Positions 44,701 through 59,700 of a stretch of DNA of 64,000 nt are shown here, piece by piece. Below the pieces are notes generated by a model, which saw nothing but the letters and a program-made list of their open reading frames with translations, had not been told where the DNA came from and did not search any database. Every line of letters starts with the position of its first letter. Within the stretch, counting starts at the first letter, position 1. The DNA comes from Apostichopus japonicus (lineage: Eukaryota > Echinodermata > Holothuroidea > Aspidochirotida > Stichopodidae). The stretch spans positions 13,479,764 to 13,543,763 of the forward strand of contig NC_092583.1 of NCBI RefSeq assembly GCF_037975245.1, in the 5' to 3' direction. The translations under genes and the position numbers were made by a program.

Positions 44701-47700
44701 TGGTGGGTCGTGGCCTAATCCAGTCCACCAGGGGGGGACACTAAAGACAATCTTGTGTAGCTTTAACACTGTGTGGTTTCGTTTTTTCAACGATGTAAAG
44801 TTGTAGCAGGAAAGAGTCGGTTCACACTGTCTTTATTTGGTGGTCTTGGCTAAGAACCCAGAAATTATGATGAAATTTGGACAGGAAGTATAAATCTGCT
44901 TGGTCTTAATGGTCATCAGTATTGACCCTAATATGCTAAAAAAGTCAGATAATAGTCACTCATGCTCCAATTGCATCTAGCATTTAGCTTCTACCAACCT
45001 CTCAAAGGATGTTTCCCTCTCTGAGAAATTGGACTGTGTATAATTTTAACTCTCTTTGATGTCTGAACTTACAATTTGGATGTTCAGAAACACCAGGAAA
45101 CTACCTTTAAAAAGAGCAATCTTGAAAGAGAGAAACAAAGCAACTGTAACAATTGCTTAATTTTGAGGCCAATATCTGATGATCTTTAATAACCAAACCA
45201 TATTTTCAATTTTACTTTCAGATATCAATGAATGTCTTGAGAATGATCCCTGTTACCAAATTTGTGATAATATAAAGGGAAGTTACCGGTGCCGATGCAC
45301 TGAAGGATATCAGTTATTGGAGAGCTCTATGTGTTTGGCTCCAGGTATTAGTTATGCTTCTTCACAATTCTCTTTCTTTTACCGATAATGTTGGATTGTT
45401 ATTGTATTTGGTTTAGTTTTGTAAATGAGAGGGGGGGAGGGGAGCAACTCTTTCATTTGAAAACTGTCATTAATGATCGGGTAAGTGCATCACCTCAGTT
45501 ACACACCCATATCCAGCCAGTTGAGACATTTTGTAAAGCTCATACCACTCTTCACTGTCCTCCCATGAACAGTTCTTAACCTTTATCTGATCTAATGCTA
45601 ATAGCACTCTATACTGTTCTCTCATATCATGCTTCAAAGCCCTTGTACTGATAGTACAAACAGTTCCCTAACCTTTATCTGGTTCTAATGCTATAAGCAA
45701 TCTACACTGTCCGCTCATATTATGCTTCAAAGCACTGATACAGTTTAGAGTATGAACAGTTTTTAATCTGTTTCTGATCTAATGCTAATACCACTCTATA
45801 CTGTCCTCTCATATCATGCTTCAAAGCACTGATACTGAGAGTATTAACAGTTTTTAATCTGTATCTGATCTAATGCTAATACCACTCTATACTGTCCTCT
45901 CATATCATGCTTCAAAGCACTGGTACTGGTAGTACAAACAGTTCCTTATATTGATGTGATAGATACAGGATGTTCATACTGTTTGTACAAGTGCCTTGAA
46001 ACAAGACATGACAGTCCCCTATCGAAGAAAAATTGACCTAACTGGATGACTTTCCTCATTATTCATTTGAATATTCATGAAAACAGATGGTTTGATACAA
46101 GGTGTTTATCCATCACATTGACAGGGTTTGCAATTAGCCACCATATGGTTTGTATCCCTTGGGATTCTCTAAGCATAGCTATAGCTTAGTTGTAGCTTTG
46201 TTTACACCCAGCCTTCATTGTTTGCTAAGTGAAAAGACTATGAAGCTGTTATGTAGGTGCTACTTTAATTCAGTTTCATAAATCCCAACACACCTGGAGT
46301 GGGGACAATTATATCTTGAGATATAACGATTTAATGTTCCTTCACACACAAGACTGAAGACTTGGACAAGTCCGTTAATAGTCTGTCTAATATCATTTAA
46401 TATCAAGGCTCATACATTTTCATGTTCAATGTCTTTTTATTACTATTATTTTCTTTATAGCATCGGAATTATTTTGCAATTCACACACCCCCACCCACTC
46501 CCTGTCTTGAATTATTCATTTTTCTGTTAGTATGTATGAAAATTAGAGTAGATGATGCCACGATTGTCAGGCCTTGGTGTGCCAGTTGGAATTTATATTA
46601 CATTTGTAACTTTATTGGTTGCAGTCTGGTCAAGTGCTATTTTACAGAGTATATAAAACACCCGCAAGTGGGCATCTTATATTTACTACAAAACTTGGAT
46701 CAAAAGGCATTTATTTCCAAACCTATTTTTTTTTCTTTTTTCTTTTTCTTTTTTCTCACCCATTAGACAAGAGACCTAGACTTCTTTATGCATCTGGCAG
46801 TGAGATACGGTTCCTCAACTATGACACCAACAGGGAAGGAACTGTCGTACACGGTGAAGGACGAGTAGCTTCACTAGACACTCATAAAGGTAGTTTTCAA
46901 ATTGTTTCGACTGGCATCTGTATTGTATTTATCTTTTAATATTCAAAGAGTTTAGATGTTATGGGGAAAGGTTGTGATATGAAGTAATAACATAAAAGTC
47001 AAATGAGTAAAACATGAAACTGAAATTATAAAAGTCACAGCAGCAATCAAATGAAATTGAATAAAGTCACATAAAAAAGGACATGAAATTCACGTTAATA
47101 TTAATAACATGAAATAAAGAAATAAAAGTCATGTTAGTGTTATGAAATGAAGAAATAAACCTTGTGTTAGTAATAATGTGAAACGATACAGTAAACTCAC
47201 AGAAGCAATGACATGAAATTGAAAAAAGTCACATAAGTAAGAACAATTGAAATTCATGTTAATCATGACAAGAAATAAAAGTCACATTAGTAATATGATT
47301 ATGAAGTAATTTTAGTAATAATGTTAAATGAAGAAATAAAAATCACAGAAGCAATGACATGAAATGATTAGTCACATTATTCAGCATATTAAACAAAAGT
47401 CACATTAACAAATGACATGAAAGAAGGGAAGAAATAAGTAAAATTCAAGTTAGAAGTAACATCAAATAACAAAACAGACATAAATGTTGGGAATAGCATC
47501 AACATAACATTCATTCAATTTTAAGATGCACAAAATAAATCTGTAACTATGTAATTGAGGTCTTATCATAAGTGATTCTCGTTGACACCCTTGAATGTTC
47601 ACATTGGAGTTATCGCGAAGTAACACATCACAAGATTGTACACACTGCTGTAAAATATTTATATAAAGTGTAGTATGAATAATAAGGAAGTGCGTAAATT

Positions 47701-50700
47701 ATTAGTTTATGTCTGCATGGGAAACAAAATGTTTATCCATTCTGACTAACAGTTGAAGCCATTTATTTGCTGAAAATTTTCATGAATCTATTCATAGCAG
47801 AATTAAGAGATTGTCTCTGTTAGATTATAGGACACCAGTATGGACCATATATTTTAGCACCAACTTAATTTTTAAAGCTTCTGAATCTCCCAAGTTATTT
47901 GTCGACATTTGAGGGAATTTCTCAAAAATACAACTAAAATGGCACAATGACGAAAAACATTTTGAAGGTGGCAGTCTTGTAGAATTAATAAACATATTTT
48001 GACTTTCTACAAATTGTTTTTTTTTTTGGAGGGGTAAATTGGATTTACTGTCATAATTATTCAATGTCAATGTTATTCTCCCCAGACACTGTTATCTGGA
48101 CAGATTCATCACTTAAAGTTATTAAGAGAGCAAAGCTGCCTTTCTCAGATGATGATGTTGCAGTTGCTGAAACAATAGTTCAAGAGGGAATCAACCTTCC
48201 ATCTGGAATCAGTGTGGATTTTATGGGAGGGTGAGTTTTTTTTTACCTCCCTCCTGCAGATTCTTGACTACACTCCCCACCCTGCCTCCTCCACTTCCCC
48301 ATTCAATTCACCTCGCTGTACTTCCTAGCTCCTTGGGGGGTCAGAGAGTACACTTATATACAGTTATTAATCTTGAAAAGTGGGATCTTAGCTTTTTATC
48401 CAGATACGATCATTTTTGTTCTTTCTTTACCTGTTTCTTATACTTGAGGGCAGATTGGCATTGTAATTGTCAATACACAGTACTGGAAAAACTGTTCAAA
48501 GGTGCATTGTAATTGTGATAACAAAACATCCTGTGTTTGTTAGGGAACAATTAAGTCAAAAGGAAGAAAGAGGGGGCTGCAGCCAGGCTGCATAGGACAT
48601 ATTTAATATATTGTGTTCCATTATTTCACACAATAGAGACTGAAGGTCTGCAGTGATAATTTCTAGTGTTTCAGTTTTGATGCAGCCTTGCTGCAGGAAA
48701 TATTGCAGCTGCTGCAGCCTTTCTTTCTGACTCTATACCCTGAATGGACTAATGTATATGCTATTTTAGGGAAGAGAAAAGTCTTTTACTATTATGAAGA
48801 GAGGAATGCTTAGATTTTTAGTTCAGGATAAAAGCAGATAATCCAGGTTCAGTAAATTAAACAGAACATAAATATCAAATTAATTATCAACCTTTCCTCT
48901 CTATACTCCACAGAACATGTCTCAATATTTGTCACTAGTAAAGTCAAAAGCGAAGATAAAGTGAAGTTGGTTACTATCATGCTGTGAAAGAATGGCTGCA
49001 GCTTCAAGGGTGCCTTGATCTAGCAAATCTTTGATTTGAAGGGTGAAAGAATTAAGCTAGTAGTCACTTGCAGGCTGTGGGTATCACTGTCACATTAGTT
49101 AACACAGTCTGTTGCATAAGTTGTTCAAAGAAGTATGTAAATAGCTCATTAGTCAGTGCTGAACTTGATCCTTATGCTACTTGGGATAATCTGTAATCTG
49201 TGTTTATCTCCTTCACTAGCTTTGGTTGGAGGAAGTTGAAAATGTCAGCAACCCTGCAAGGTGGTATAATACTCAAGAAACTTAAGGTCACCAGTACCCT
49301 CAAACAATTGATATTAAAAATATGGAACTCTACAGAGATGTTTGCATGATGGTTCTTTGTTCTTTTCTTTTTTTATTTTCTTCTCTTCTTTGTACCAGAA
49401 ACATCTTTTGGGTAGATCAAGGTGTTCCCTTTTCTGTTTCACGAACACGTCGTCAAACAGTTATTGACACCATGGTAACAAAAGAGGTCTCTCGCATCTC
49501 TGTGGCTAAACTAGATGGCAGTAGTCCAAGGACTCTGGTCCAAGGACTATCTGGTGGTGAAACTGAAATTGTTGTTAATCCTAGGAGAGGGTAAGTTCTA
49601 TGGAATATTCTGGTAGCAGTTCAGCAGGCAATGTTGAAAAATTTATTGAAGAGGAAAATGTTCCACACTGTTTATAGTTGCCTACATAACTTATTGTTCC
49701 TAACTTTAGGTATGATTTACTACAAAATATTCGTAACATGTTTTGACTGTGTATGAGCACTTTAGGAGACGACACATATCAGGTGGTCTGTGATTGTCAT
49801 CGGGGGAGATATTCCAACAGAAAAACCCTTTTAGTAGGAAAAGCCACTAATACAATGCACATACTCTATCACTAATGACAGTTTTCAATTAAAAGAATTG
49901 CTTCCCCTAACCCCCCCCCCCACCCTTCATTTACAAAATTAAAATAGATACAAGTCTTCAGTGTATTATCGGAACAGAAAGAAAATTGCAAAGAAGCACA
50001 ATTACATGAAGTCAAACAGTTAGAGCTGACTCGTTTGCTAGAAGAACAGCTAGCACTTTTGTGATTGATACTTTGTGATAACTTGATCATAAAAGTTTAT
50101 TACTAAATTTGGTTTCAGGTACATGTACTGGACGAATAAAGGTGAAAACGCCTCGATCGAATGGGCCTTTATGAATGGAGAGAATCGAGAGGTACTGGTC
50201 ATGGACATGTTACAGGAACCAGCAGGTCTAACAATTGATTTTGCCAAAGACGATACCATCTACTTCTGTGATAGTCACGCAAACAGGATCGAATCCATGA
50301 ATTGGAATGGTACAGGTCGTCGACTGATAAGACAGTCCGAAGGTAAAACAGGAATTCTTGATTCTTGGGGGAGAGGGCGGTGGTGCTGGCACCAGTATTT
50401 CAAGGAGGGGTAGAGTATTTGTGTTACAGTAACTTTAAAGTAAGTTTTTGTACACATTATGCCAATTAGCTCTGCACACAATCACCACATAATTGTAAAT
50501 ACATGCAGATTTGAATTCATGTTGAAGTAAATGTTGCAACTCTTGGTTCTAAAGTACGACCTCTTTTATTCACTGGGGTTGAGAACCTTGGTTCTATGAC
50601 CAATCCCAATTTGGAGGTCTTTCCCCAATATTATTACTAGTACATCAAAGTTTGAAGCAGAAATATCCAAAATTAGAAGTATTATGAGGTACTGTACTTG

Positions 50701-53700
50701 AAACTAATAGTTGATCATTTGAAATTTAAGCTTAAATGAGAATATTTCTCCTTTACAGATTTACAAAACCCAATCCATTGCGAAGTCTTTGAATCGTTCC
50801 TGTACATTACTACCCGTGGACCGCTAAGTTCTCTACTTAAATTGGACAAACGTGGATACACACAACCAGAAACTGAAATACAAAATGTCAATGCACCAAC
50901 AGGACTAAAGATGAACCATCCAATACGATATGATACACAGGGTGGTATGTCTTCAATTTCAATAACAGTATGGGTGCTTCTAGATCCGGATCAGATCTCG
51001 ACGTCAGGATCAGATCCTGAAGTCTAGACCACAGCTGTACTGTAAACACATTTCAGATCCTGATCTGATCCTCCTATTTTGATGTTGGTAGAGACCAGAA
51101 TCTGATCCGGCAGTTGAGATCAAGTTTGCAATGTAAATGTGACCCGAGATATCCAGTGACCACATTACGTCACATGCATTCTCGCGTGAAATGCCAGTCC
51201 TGTATAATGATGCATAAGATATGTCACACATGTCCTAGATCTAACTCAATATTTGAAATGGTGCCTTGATGGAGCTGGTATAGGATATGGCAAACTCAAT
51301 CTCGTAGTGGCGAAAATTGTGGGCTTTGAAAAGAAAGGCAGAACTTGTGGAGCAGCTATTTGATCTTGCTTCATGTATGTTGAGGAGATGTACGTTTTTG
51401 TGCTGAGTGTGTTACTATTTTAACCCCTCAAATTGTCTGAAACAATGAAATCTTTGCTTTGTTTAACTGCATGATATGGGATTATTGAGAAGCATAGATA
51501 TTAAAGGATGAGTTTAGCCACAACCTTAAGTTTTATTTGCTGTAGATCATCAAAATCAACCTATCACTCCAGGTTCTATTTCTATACCATATTTAATTTT
51601 TGAGGAAATGACCCTTTAATCAGTTGAGGTTCATCAGTTAAAGTGACTGGATCGTATAGTCTAATACACAGACTATTCGGTAATAGCTTCTCAAATGCAA
51701 GCCAAAACTCAATGGGAAAATTCAAGACTTTTTGTGACACAATTCTTCAAGGATAAAAAGTGCTGAATGTCATCCAAGGATGCTCTGTTGTTCATATGAC
51801 TTTAAAAGAGCGTGTTTCTATTGAGTAATCAGTATATATAAGACAGTGGATTAGCATAAACATTTAGGCAGCCTGCACTAAGGAGCAGATGTAATCATCA
51901 ATCTAGCCATTAAAGGAGCATTCCAGAGATTAAAGAATAATTTTAAGGAGAAAATCTTGAAACCAGAATAGTTATAAAAACATTCCTGATACTCACATAA
52001 TTCTTTATGCTTGGACGATGATATATTAAGACTAAAACATTTGCCTAACATCAGCCTTTATTTATACTAATGTAGTTTTTTTACTTCTTTTATTAAAATT
52101 CTAAATGAACAATTTTTAACTTTTTATATGGGGATGTTAACTTTGAAATGTGTAGGGAAGATGTTTAATAGTTCATTTTGTGACTACATTAATTTGATAT
52201 TACTGATAATATAAAGAAGATGAGAAATGCAATTCCAAATGTTTAAAAATCTCTAAGTTGATAGTCACTACCGGGGCCTTTATAATTGCTAGTATACACT
52301 ACACTGGCAACTTACACACTTTATCCCAAGGTCATGCATGCATGCACTTTCTTCCGGGGAGCTAAACATTCTTCATGTTCAACATTGTTTTTTTTTATTA
52401 TTTCTTCAGCCACAAATATGAAACACAGGTTGATATGTGCTAGATTTGACTTTAGGGCTATAGTTAGTTTCCAGCTTTCCTTCACTACAATATACCATCA
52501 ATAGGGATATATCTTTGATTCTACAGTGATATTACAGTTTTGTAACTGTTTAAAACTTTGATAGTTTACCATACTTATAAATTTATCAAAGGCAGATCAT
52601 AATCAAGTGGTAGGGGTTTTTGATGATTGATGAGTGGAGGTTGGGGGGAATACTATCAGTAGGTCTCTCCTGTCCCCCCCCCCCCCTCCAGTATTGCTCC
52701 TCTTATGTGGAATTGATGAGATAACAGAGCTATTGCTTTGCTCCACTTTTCTTCCATTTCTCAGCGAGCAATCCATGTGAGGGAGCACCCTGCACAAGCC
52801 TGTGCCTTGTGTCACCATCGAATCCTGTCGACGGTGGCTTGACATATTTTTGCGCGTGTGAAGATGGGGACTACTTCTTGGATACAGAGCGAACTATCTG
52901 TAATAAAAGTAAGATCATGTGGACCTCTCATTTCTCCAAGCAAGCATAAAGTAAAGGAAGAACTTCTAGCAAAAAATAATACCTTATAATTTCATAACAA
53001 GTATCTTAATTGTGCAGTACCTTGAATATGTGTATGCAACTTTCGGTGTTATGATTTTCATTTTATGATTTAATTTTTCCCATCATTATCTCAGCTGCTG
53101 ATGTTCCCACCTTTCCTCCCACCCCACCACTGACACCATATGATTGCAAATGTACTTTGGATGGAGTGTGTGATGTGACAACAAGGAAATGCAGGTAACA
53201 GCAATGGGATATTTTCATCTCCATTTTCTCATTTGCAACTCCTTGAATTTTTCATTCTTAAAACTCAATAACAAAAAAACTCTTAACTTTGGAGAAAATA
53301 TCAGTACTGAATTAACCTGGCCTTAGACATTCTTAATAGATGTGACATGTATCCTAACATACTAACAAAAAAGCCAAGGGTTTGCTAGACGATACGATAG
53401 TGTCAGTGCAAAGACTGAACTGTGCTAGAATATGCTAGAAAAGATACTGAAAAATGCTAAAGCTTGAGCCACTGATATGATAAAAGACATGCAGGGTACA
53501 GTTCCGCTGAACTGACATAAGGAAGGTATATGTTTTTTTAAGTTCTTAAAATTATTTTCTCACTCTTATCCCTCGACTCACATGGTTTTAGACTGCCATA
53601 GATACAGTCTACATATTCATGCATATAGGATGGGCTCCTTAATATGTTGTTAGAGTTCTCATATATGCACCACCTTCAAAGTAGATATTTGTTTTTTCAA

Positions 53701-56700
53701 TGTTCCTCACTTTTCATAGTAAAATATTTACTCGCCACTTAAAGGCACTGAAGACTCGCCCCAAACTGCTTGTGGCCATTGGAAAAAGTTGACTTTCTGT
53801 TGCTTGCAAGTGACGTTTTGTTCGTGTCGCTACAAAATGCAGACAGTAATGAAACGTGATACCTTGTTATCTTTAGCTGGACCTGAGATGTCCATCCCTG
53901 TATCCTTTGTATACTGTGCTGTGGGTATTTACCGCAGCTGTATGTACTGACTGTACACTAGTGTCTAGTTACTGAAGGTAGCAACCTTTGTGTGTATTTT
54001 CTGCGATCGATGGTGGTGTCTAACACTTCTGTTACACCTCATTCGAAACTAGGTCAAATTACCGACATTAGACGTTTCTTTTTGTGCGAGTCTTCACACC
54101 CTTTAAGTAAGTGTAAGAGAAACAGGTTGCACAAATGTGTACCGGAAAAATAAACTGCAGTTGTTAATAATTGTAAACACAAAGAAAAGCAGTTGCAACT
54201 ATGATTGTCTCATTTTGAAGAAGTCAAATTTGTGAAGAAATGGTCATTTTATGTTAATAATATTTGACAGTAAACATTTTTTGTCCACAATCCCTATTAA
54301 TTTGTTAAACGGTTTATTCCATTATTTACGTAGATGCTTCCAGGGATTCACTGGTGAGTTCTGTGAATCAGTCCTAGGTAAGTAAATACATTTGTTTCCT
54401 TGGGTTAGTTTTTATATAAATATACAAATCTAGACTTGTCTTGATCAGATCATCTACTTTGATGTGTATCTCATACATGTTGTAGTTCTAATTTTGTTCA
54501 AATCATACTGTGTATATCTAATACAAATTGTAAAGCTAGGTTGTTTTGATCAAGCATTCTGATGTGTATCTCATTCATATTGTAGTGCTAGTTTTGTGTA
54601 AATCGTGCTGTCTGATGTGAATCTGATACAAATTGTAAAACTGACGACCTATTAAGTAGTGCTATCTTATGTCCTGATTAATTGGCTACAGCTAGGTTGT
54701 TTTGATAAAGCATTCTGATGTGTATCTAATACATAATGCAGTGCTAGGATGTGTTACTCATGCTGTCTGATGTGTATCTAATACATGATAAAAGTTAGTT
54801 TTGGGTTAAGCATGAAAAGTGATGTGATACATTGGTGATGTTACTGTAAACTAACAGAAGCTGAAGAGAGCTTCAAGAAATGTTTCATTCATATAACCCC
54901 CTGCTTGTGTGCAGGCTATTCTTTTTGGGACACGACAAAGACAGGACTTTGTGGTTTTACTGCCTGAATATTCAGTAATGAGTAAAAACTCTGTTAAGAC
55001 ATAATACAAGAAGATTAAAGAACCAGCTTAATTAGAGCACACATGCATAATCACTTGTACCAAGTGTTATGATTTTAATCCATAGACATGTGATGAGGTG
55101 TCACAATGAGTTCAACAATAAAATTTACTCTAGTTTTTTATGCTGCTATGGCTATCATCTTTGCTAAAACACTAATTAATTCTTCTTGAAGGAGTGACAT
55201 AAGAACATGAATATCAGCAATAATGTGATCTCTGGTCTAAAACCATGAAAACTGCCTCAAAATAACACTTACAATGGCTAAGATTATTAAAATAATAAGA
55301 AATAGTAAACGAGACTGATCACATGACCAATATGACAGGATGAAATGAGTTGCTAGAGAATAACGTGTTTGGTGGCTATGACCCCAAAGCAAACTCCCAT
55401 GGCACGGAATGCTCATACTCAATACACGAATAATGATGAAACTTAAAGTTAGCCATAATATATGAAAAGAGACAACCATTGAAATGATAGGGCCATACCC
55501 GAACAACTCTACCTACGATACAGTGAGACTCATTCACTGTACACTGTGTCAACGAGGGTATTACAATTACAACTCAATTACAGTGTGATTCAACATTAGG
55601 ATAGCTCGTCGCATATGAGGCTACTTCGAACAGAAGGTCATGTTAAAGTCAACCCAGACTTCAATTGCAATTTCTGCAATGTATATAATTTGATTAATCC
55701 CTGATTCCAGCTAATCAGATAAGGTATTATCCAAACACTTACCCTGAATATTAAAAGATGATCATCACACAGGTTAATCTGAATTATTTGAGCTTATCTT
55801 CTAGATGTTTGTTTGATGGAACATGGACACGAAATGTGATGATAAGTGTGTAATCAATGTGTAGCGCTAGCCAACTTTGTTGTACTACAATATACTGTAC
55901 TAGTCTATTTAAGGTGCGCCAACTGAGCACAAAGAAACTGCCATCATTAAATTTTCATAACATGGGGGGGGGGACTTTGTTGGATGATAATCCACAAGAG
56001 CAGTATTCAAGAAAACATCAACATTGCCATCAATTTATGATCTTAAATTTGTTTTCGTTTTTCCTTAGCTCCAACTGTGAATTGTAGTGGTAATGGCATT
56101 CTGGACTCAGACACCATGAAATGCTCGTAAGTATAGTGATTAATATAATTACTTTGAGCAACTATTTAGCCTATTAAAGTTTACAATGCGAGTATTTCTG
56201 ATTGGTATCTGCCTCAGTGCACCAAAGCATTTTTGCCATATATATTGTCTGTTTTTGTTCACAATTTTCACAATGTTAACTTAGTCACAATGTTAGTTAA
56301 GGCTGTATGTTCATGTGACTGGCATGAAAGTATGAAGGATAACAATCAAATAGTTGATTTCTCATTTGGATTAAAAAAGAAACCTTACCAATGTATGTCC
56401 ATGGTATTTGATTTCAACCAGTTTAGCATACCTATACTGTACTTGATTGCAAGTAAAGTAACTTATGGGGTACTTGTATTCGGGTGGTGTAACTTGAATA
56501 GAAGGCTACTTCACTTAAGTGACAGCAGTGTAGTATACATGTATATTACCTGATTGGAGACATTTTAACAATTGATTTCAAGTAATGTACTTTTCTCTAT
56601 GTCCTGTTGAGAATAATCTCCATGCATCTATTTGGTTTTGTAAAAACAATTTTTGCTTAAGTATCTTACCAGTGAGTATGAATTTGGAAAACAGTTCGTG

Positions 56701-59700
56701 TTGATGTTTGCACTGGACGTGTGGTCAAAGTCTGGAGTAGACCACTGGGTTGGTTGTTTGCACGGGATATGTGGTCAAAGTCTGGAGTAGACCCACTAGG
56801 TTTGTGTTGATGTTTGCACTGGATGTGTGGTCAAAGTCTGGAGTAGACCCACTAGGTTTGTGTTGATATTTGCACAGGATGTGTGGTCAAAGTCTGGAGT
56901 AGACCCACTAAATTTGTGTTGATGTTTGCACTGGATGTGTGGTCAAAGTCGGCAGTAGACCCACTAGTCTTGTGTTGACGTTTGCACAGGATTAGAACCA
57001 GCAGCTTTTGACATGATTATTACATTATCACATAAAGAAAAGATCCATAAAAAGGAGTTGCAGCTTTTTACCCAAGTTTACATTGAGACTCTAACCATGT
57101 GATCATGACTCTGTTAATATGAGTTTCTAATGAAGTATCAAGAGTTTCTTCATAAGGGAACATATAGTGCATGTGATCTTCTTTATTAATAATACTCTGG
57201 GTTGCATCAGATAATGCATGGGTGTGATCCCTGGTTACATGGTATGCAAGATGCTGTGGCTTCTGACTGGTGCTCCCAGCATAGAAATGGCTCTATAAGA
57301 ATTGCCACCAACTAAGCACAGTATAGCTCAGTTGTTAGAGAATGGGTTTGTAATCTAGAGGTCACTGTTTCAAATCTGGTGCTAGTCATAGATTTCTTTT
57401 CACTTTTCCACGTTTATAACTGAAGTCAGTTTTCCGTTGTGCATTTACTTCTATGATAATAGTGATTTATTTAGAGTTTAGTTATTAGTATTTCTCCAAA
57501 CGTTTATCACTCATTTCAGTGAGAAAGTACTTGTGAGTTGTATTGACAGAACAGCTGTGACAGAGAATTGAAAAGAAGATAATGAAATTAATTCATAGTG
57601 ATTTGTTTATTTTCAGGTGCATTGATGGATTCTCTGGTGATGATTGTGAGTCAAAAACAACGGAACCTGAAACAACGACTAACACACCAAGTAATAGCAT
57701 GAGTGAGTTTCATCCCCTTTCTTTACTAAGTTAAAATGACTTTCAGCCAACTGTTAGACCTGTAAGCATCTGCACTTTTGCCTTCTGTGGTAAATAAATC
57801 ATCATCTCTTTTGACGATCGTCCCAACTGGAGTCTTATTAGTTGAAGTGAAGTGGGACAGATGTCATACTTCAAATGCGAATATTAATGCCGTGTATATA
57901 GTCAAGAATGTGATTATTTTTTTAATTGAAGCCAAATTATTCTTTGTTTCCATAGCAACATTTATGGCAATTTCAGTGGTCTTTGGTTTGAAATCCGTTC
58001 TAGCTAAGTACCTAATTGTTCACACTCTCCAACTGTGTGCTTTGCTATTAACAGATAAACTGTTCTAAAGTGGAATCCCTGGTTTGACTTCAAACTAAAT
58101 ATTGAATTGTGGGTCATCAGTGTTGGCCCTTAAATTTTAGCATGCTAAAGCTTTCTAGAAGTTTTCAAAAGTACTTTGCTAGAAGCTCTGATCCTCAAAT
58201 ATATTCTCATTGATGGAGGAGTATTTTAATATCTCAGTATGAATATAAACTACTTTTACAGTGGCAGTAAAAATGCTTTTTAAAATTTGAGCATGACTGA
58301 CCGTTTTGAGGCTTTCTAGCATATTGGGGGGGGGGGTGTGGATGGGGGAGGTAAAATTGACGGCCTATTAAGAAGTGCTATCGTATGTCCTGATTAATTG
58401 GCTACAGCTAGGTTGTTTTGATAAAGCATTCTGATGTGTATCTAATACATAATGCAGTGCTAGGATGTGTTACTCATGCTGTCTGATGTGTATCTAGTAC
58501 ATGATAAAAGTTAGTTTTGGGTTAAGCATGAAAAGTGATGTGATACATTAATTGGTGATGTTACTGTAAACTAACAGAAGCTGAAGAGAGCTTCAAGAAA
58601 TGTTTCATTCATATAACCGCCTGCTTGTGTGCAGGCTATTCTTTTTGTGACACGACAAAGACAGGACTTTGTGGTTTTACTGCCTGAATATTCAGTAATG
58701 AGTAAAAACTCTGTTAAGACATAATACAAGAAGATTAAAGAACCAGCTTAATTAGAGCACACATGCATAATCACTTGTACCAAGTGTTATGATTTTAATC
58801 CATAGACATGTGATGAGGTGTCACAATGAGTTCAACAATAAAATTTACTCTAGTTTTTTATGCTGCGATGGCTATCATCTTTGCTAAAACACTAATTAAT
58901 TCTTCTTGAAGGAGTGACATAAGAACATGAATATCAGCAATAATGTGATCTCTGATCTAAAACCATGAAAACTGCCTCAAAATAACACTTACAATGGCTA
59001 AGATTATTAAAATAATAAGAAATAGTAAACGAGACTGATCACATGACCAATATGACAGGATGAAATGAGTTGCTAGAGAATAATGTGTTTGGTGGCTATG
59101 ACCCCAAAGCAAACTCCCATGGCACGGAATGCTCATACTCAATACACGAGTAATGAAACTTAAAGTTAGCGATAATATATGAAAAGAGACAACCATTGAA
59201 ATGATAGGGCCATACCCGAACAACTCTACCTACGATACAGTGAGACTCATTCACTGTACACTGTGTCAACGAGGGTATTACAATTACAACTCAATTACAG
59301 TGTGATTCAACATTAGGATAGCTCGTCGCATGTGAGGCTACTTCGAACAGAAGGTCATGTTAAAGTCAACCCAGACTTCAATTGCAATTTCTGCAATGTA
59401 TATAATTTGATTAATCCCTGATTCCAGCTAATCAGATAAGGTATTATCCAAACACTTACCCTGAATATTAAAAGATGATCATCACACAGGTTAATCTGAA
59501 TTATTTGAGCTTATCTTCTAGATGTTTGTTTGATGGAACATGGACACGAAATGTGATGATAAGTGTGTAATCAATGTGTGGCGCTAGCCAACTATGTTGT
59601 ACTACAATATACTGTACTAGTCTATTTAAGGTGTGCCAACTGAGCACAAAGAAACTGCCATCATTAAATTTTCATAACATTTAAAGAGGATTAGAGCTAG

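Larger units (their letters stand above)
54635..58350 (+). repeat. Segmental tandem duplication, unit 1 (3.7 kb)
   Basis: Starts gtaaaactgacgacctatta; the same sequence recurs from 58351 and 62847 with high identity through introns and exons alike. Contains exons 53 and 54. Confidence 0.93.
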
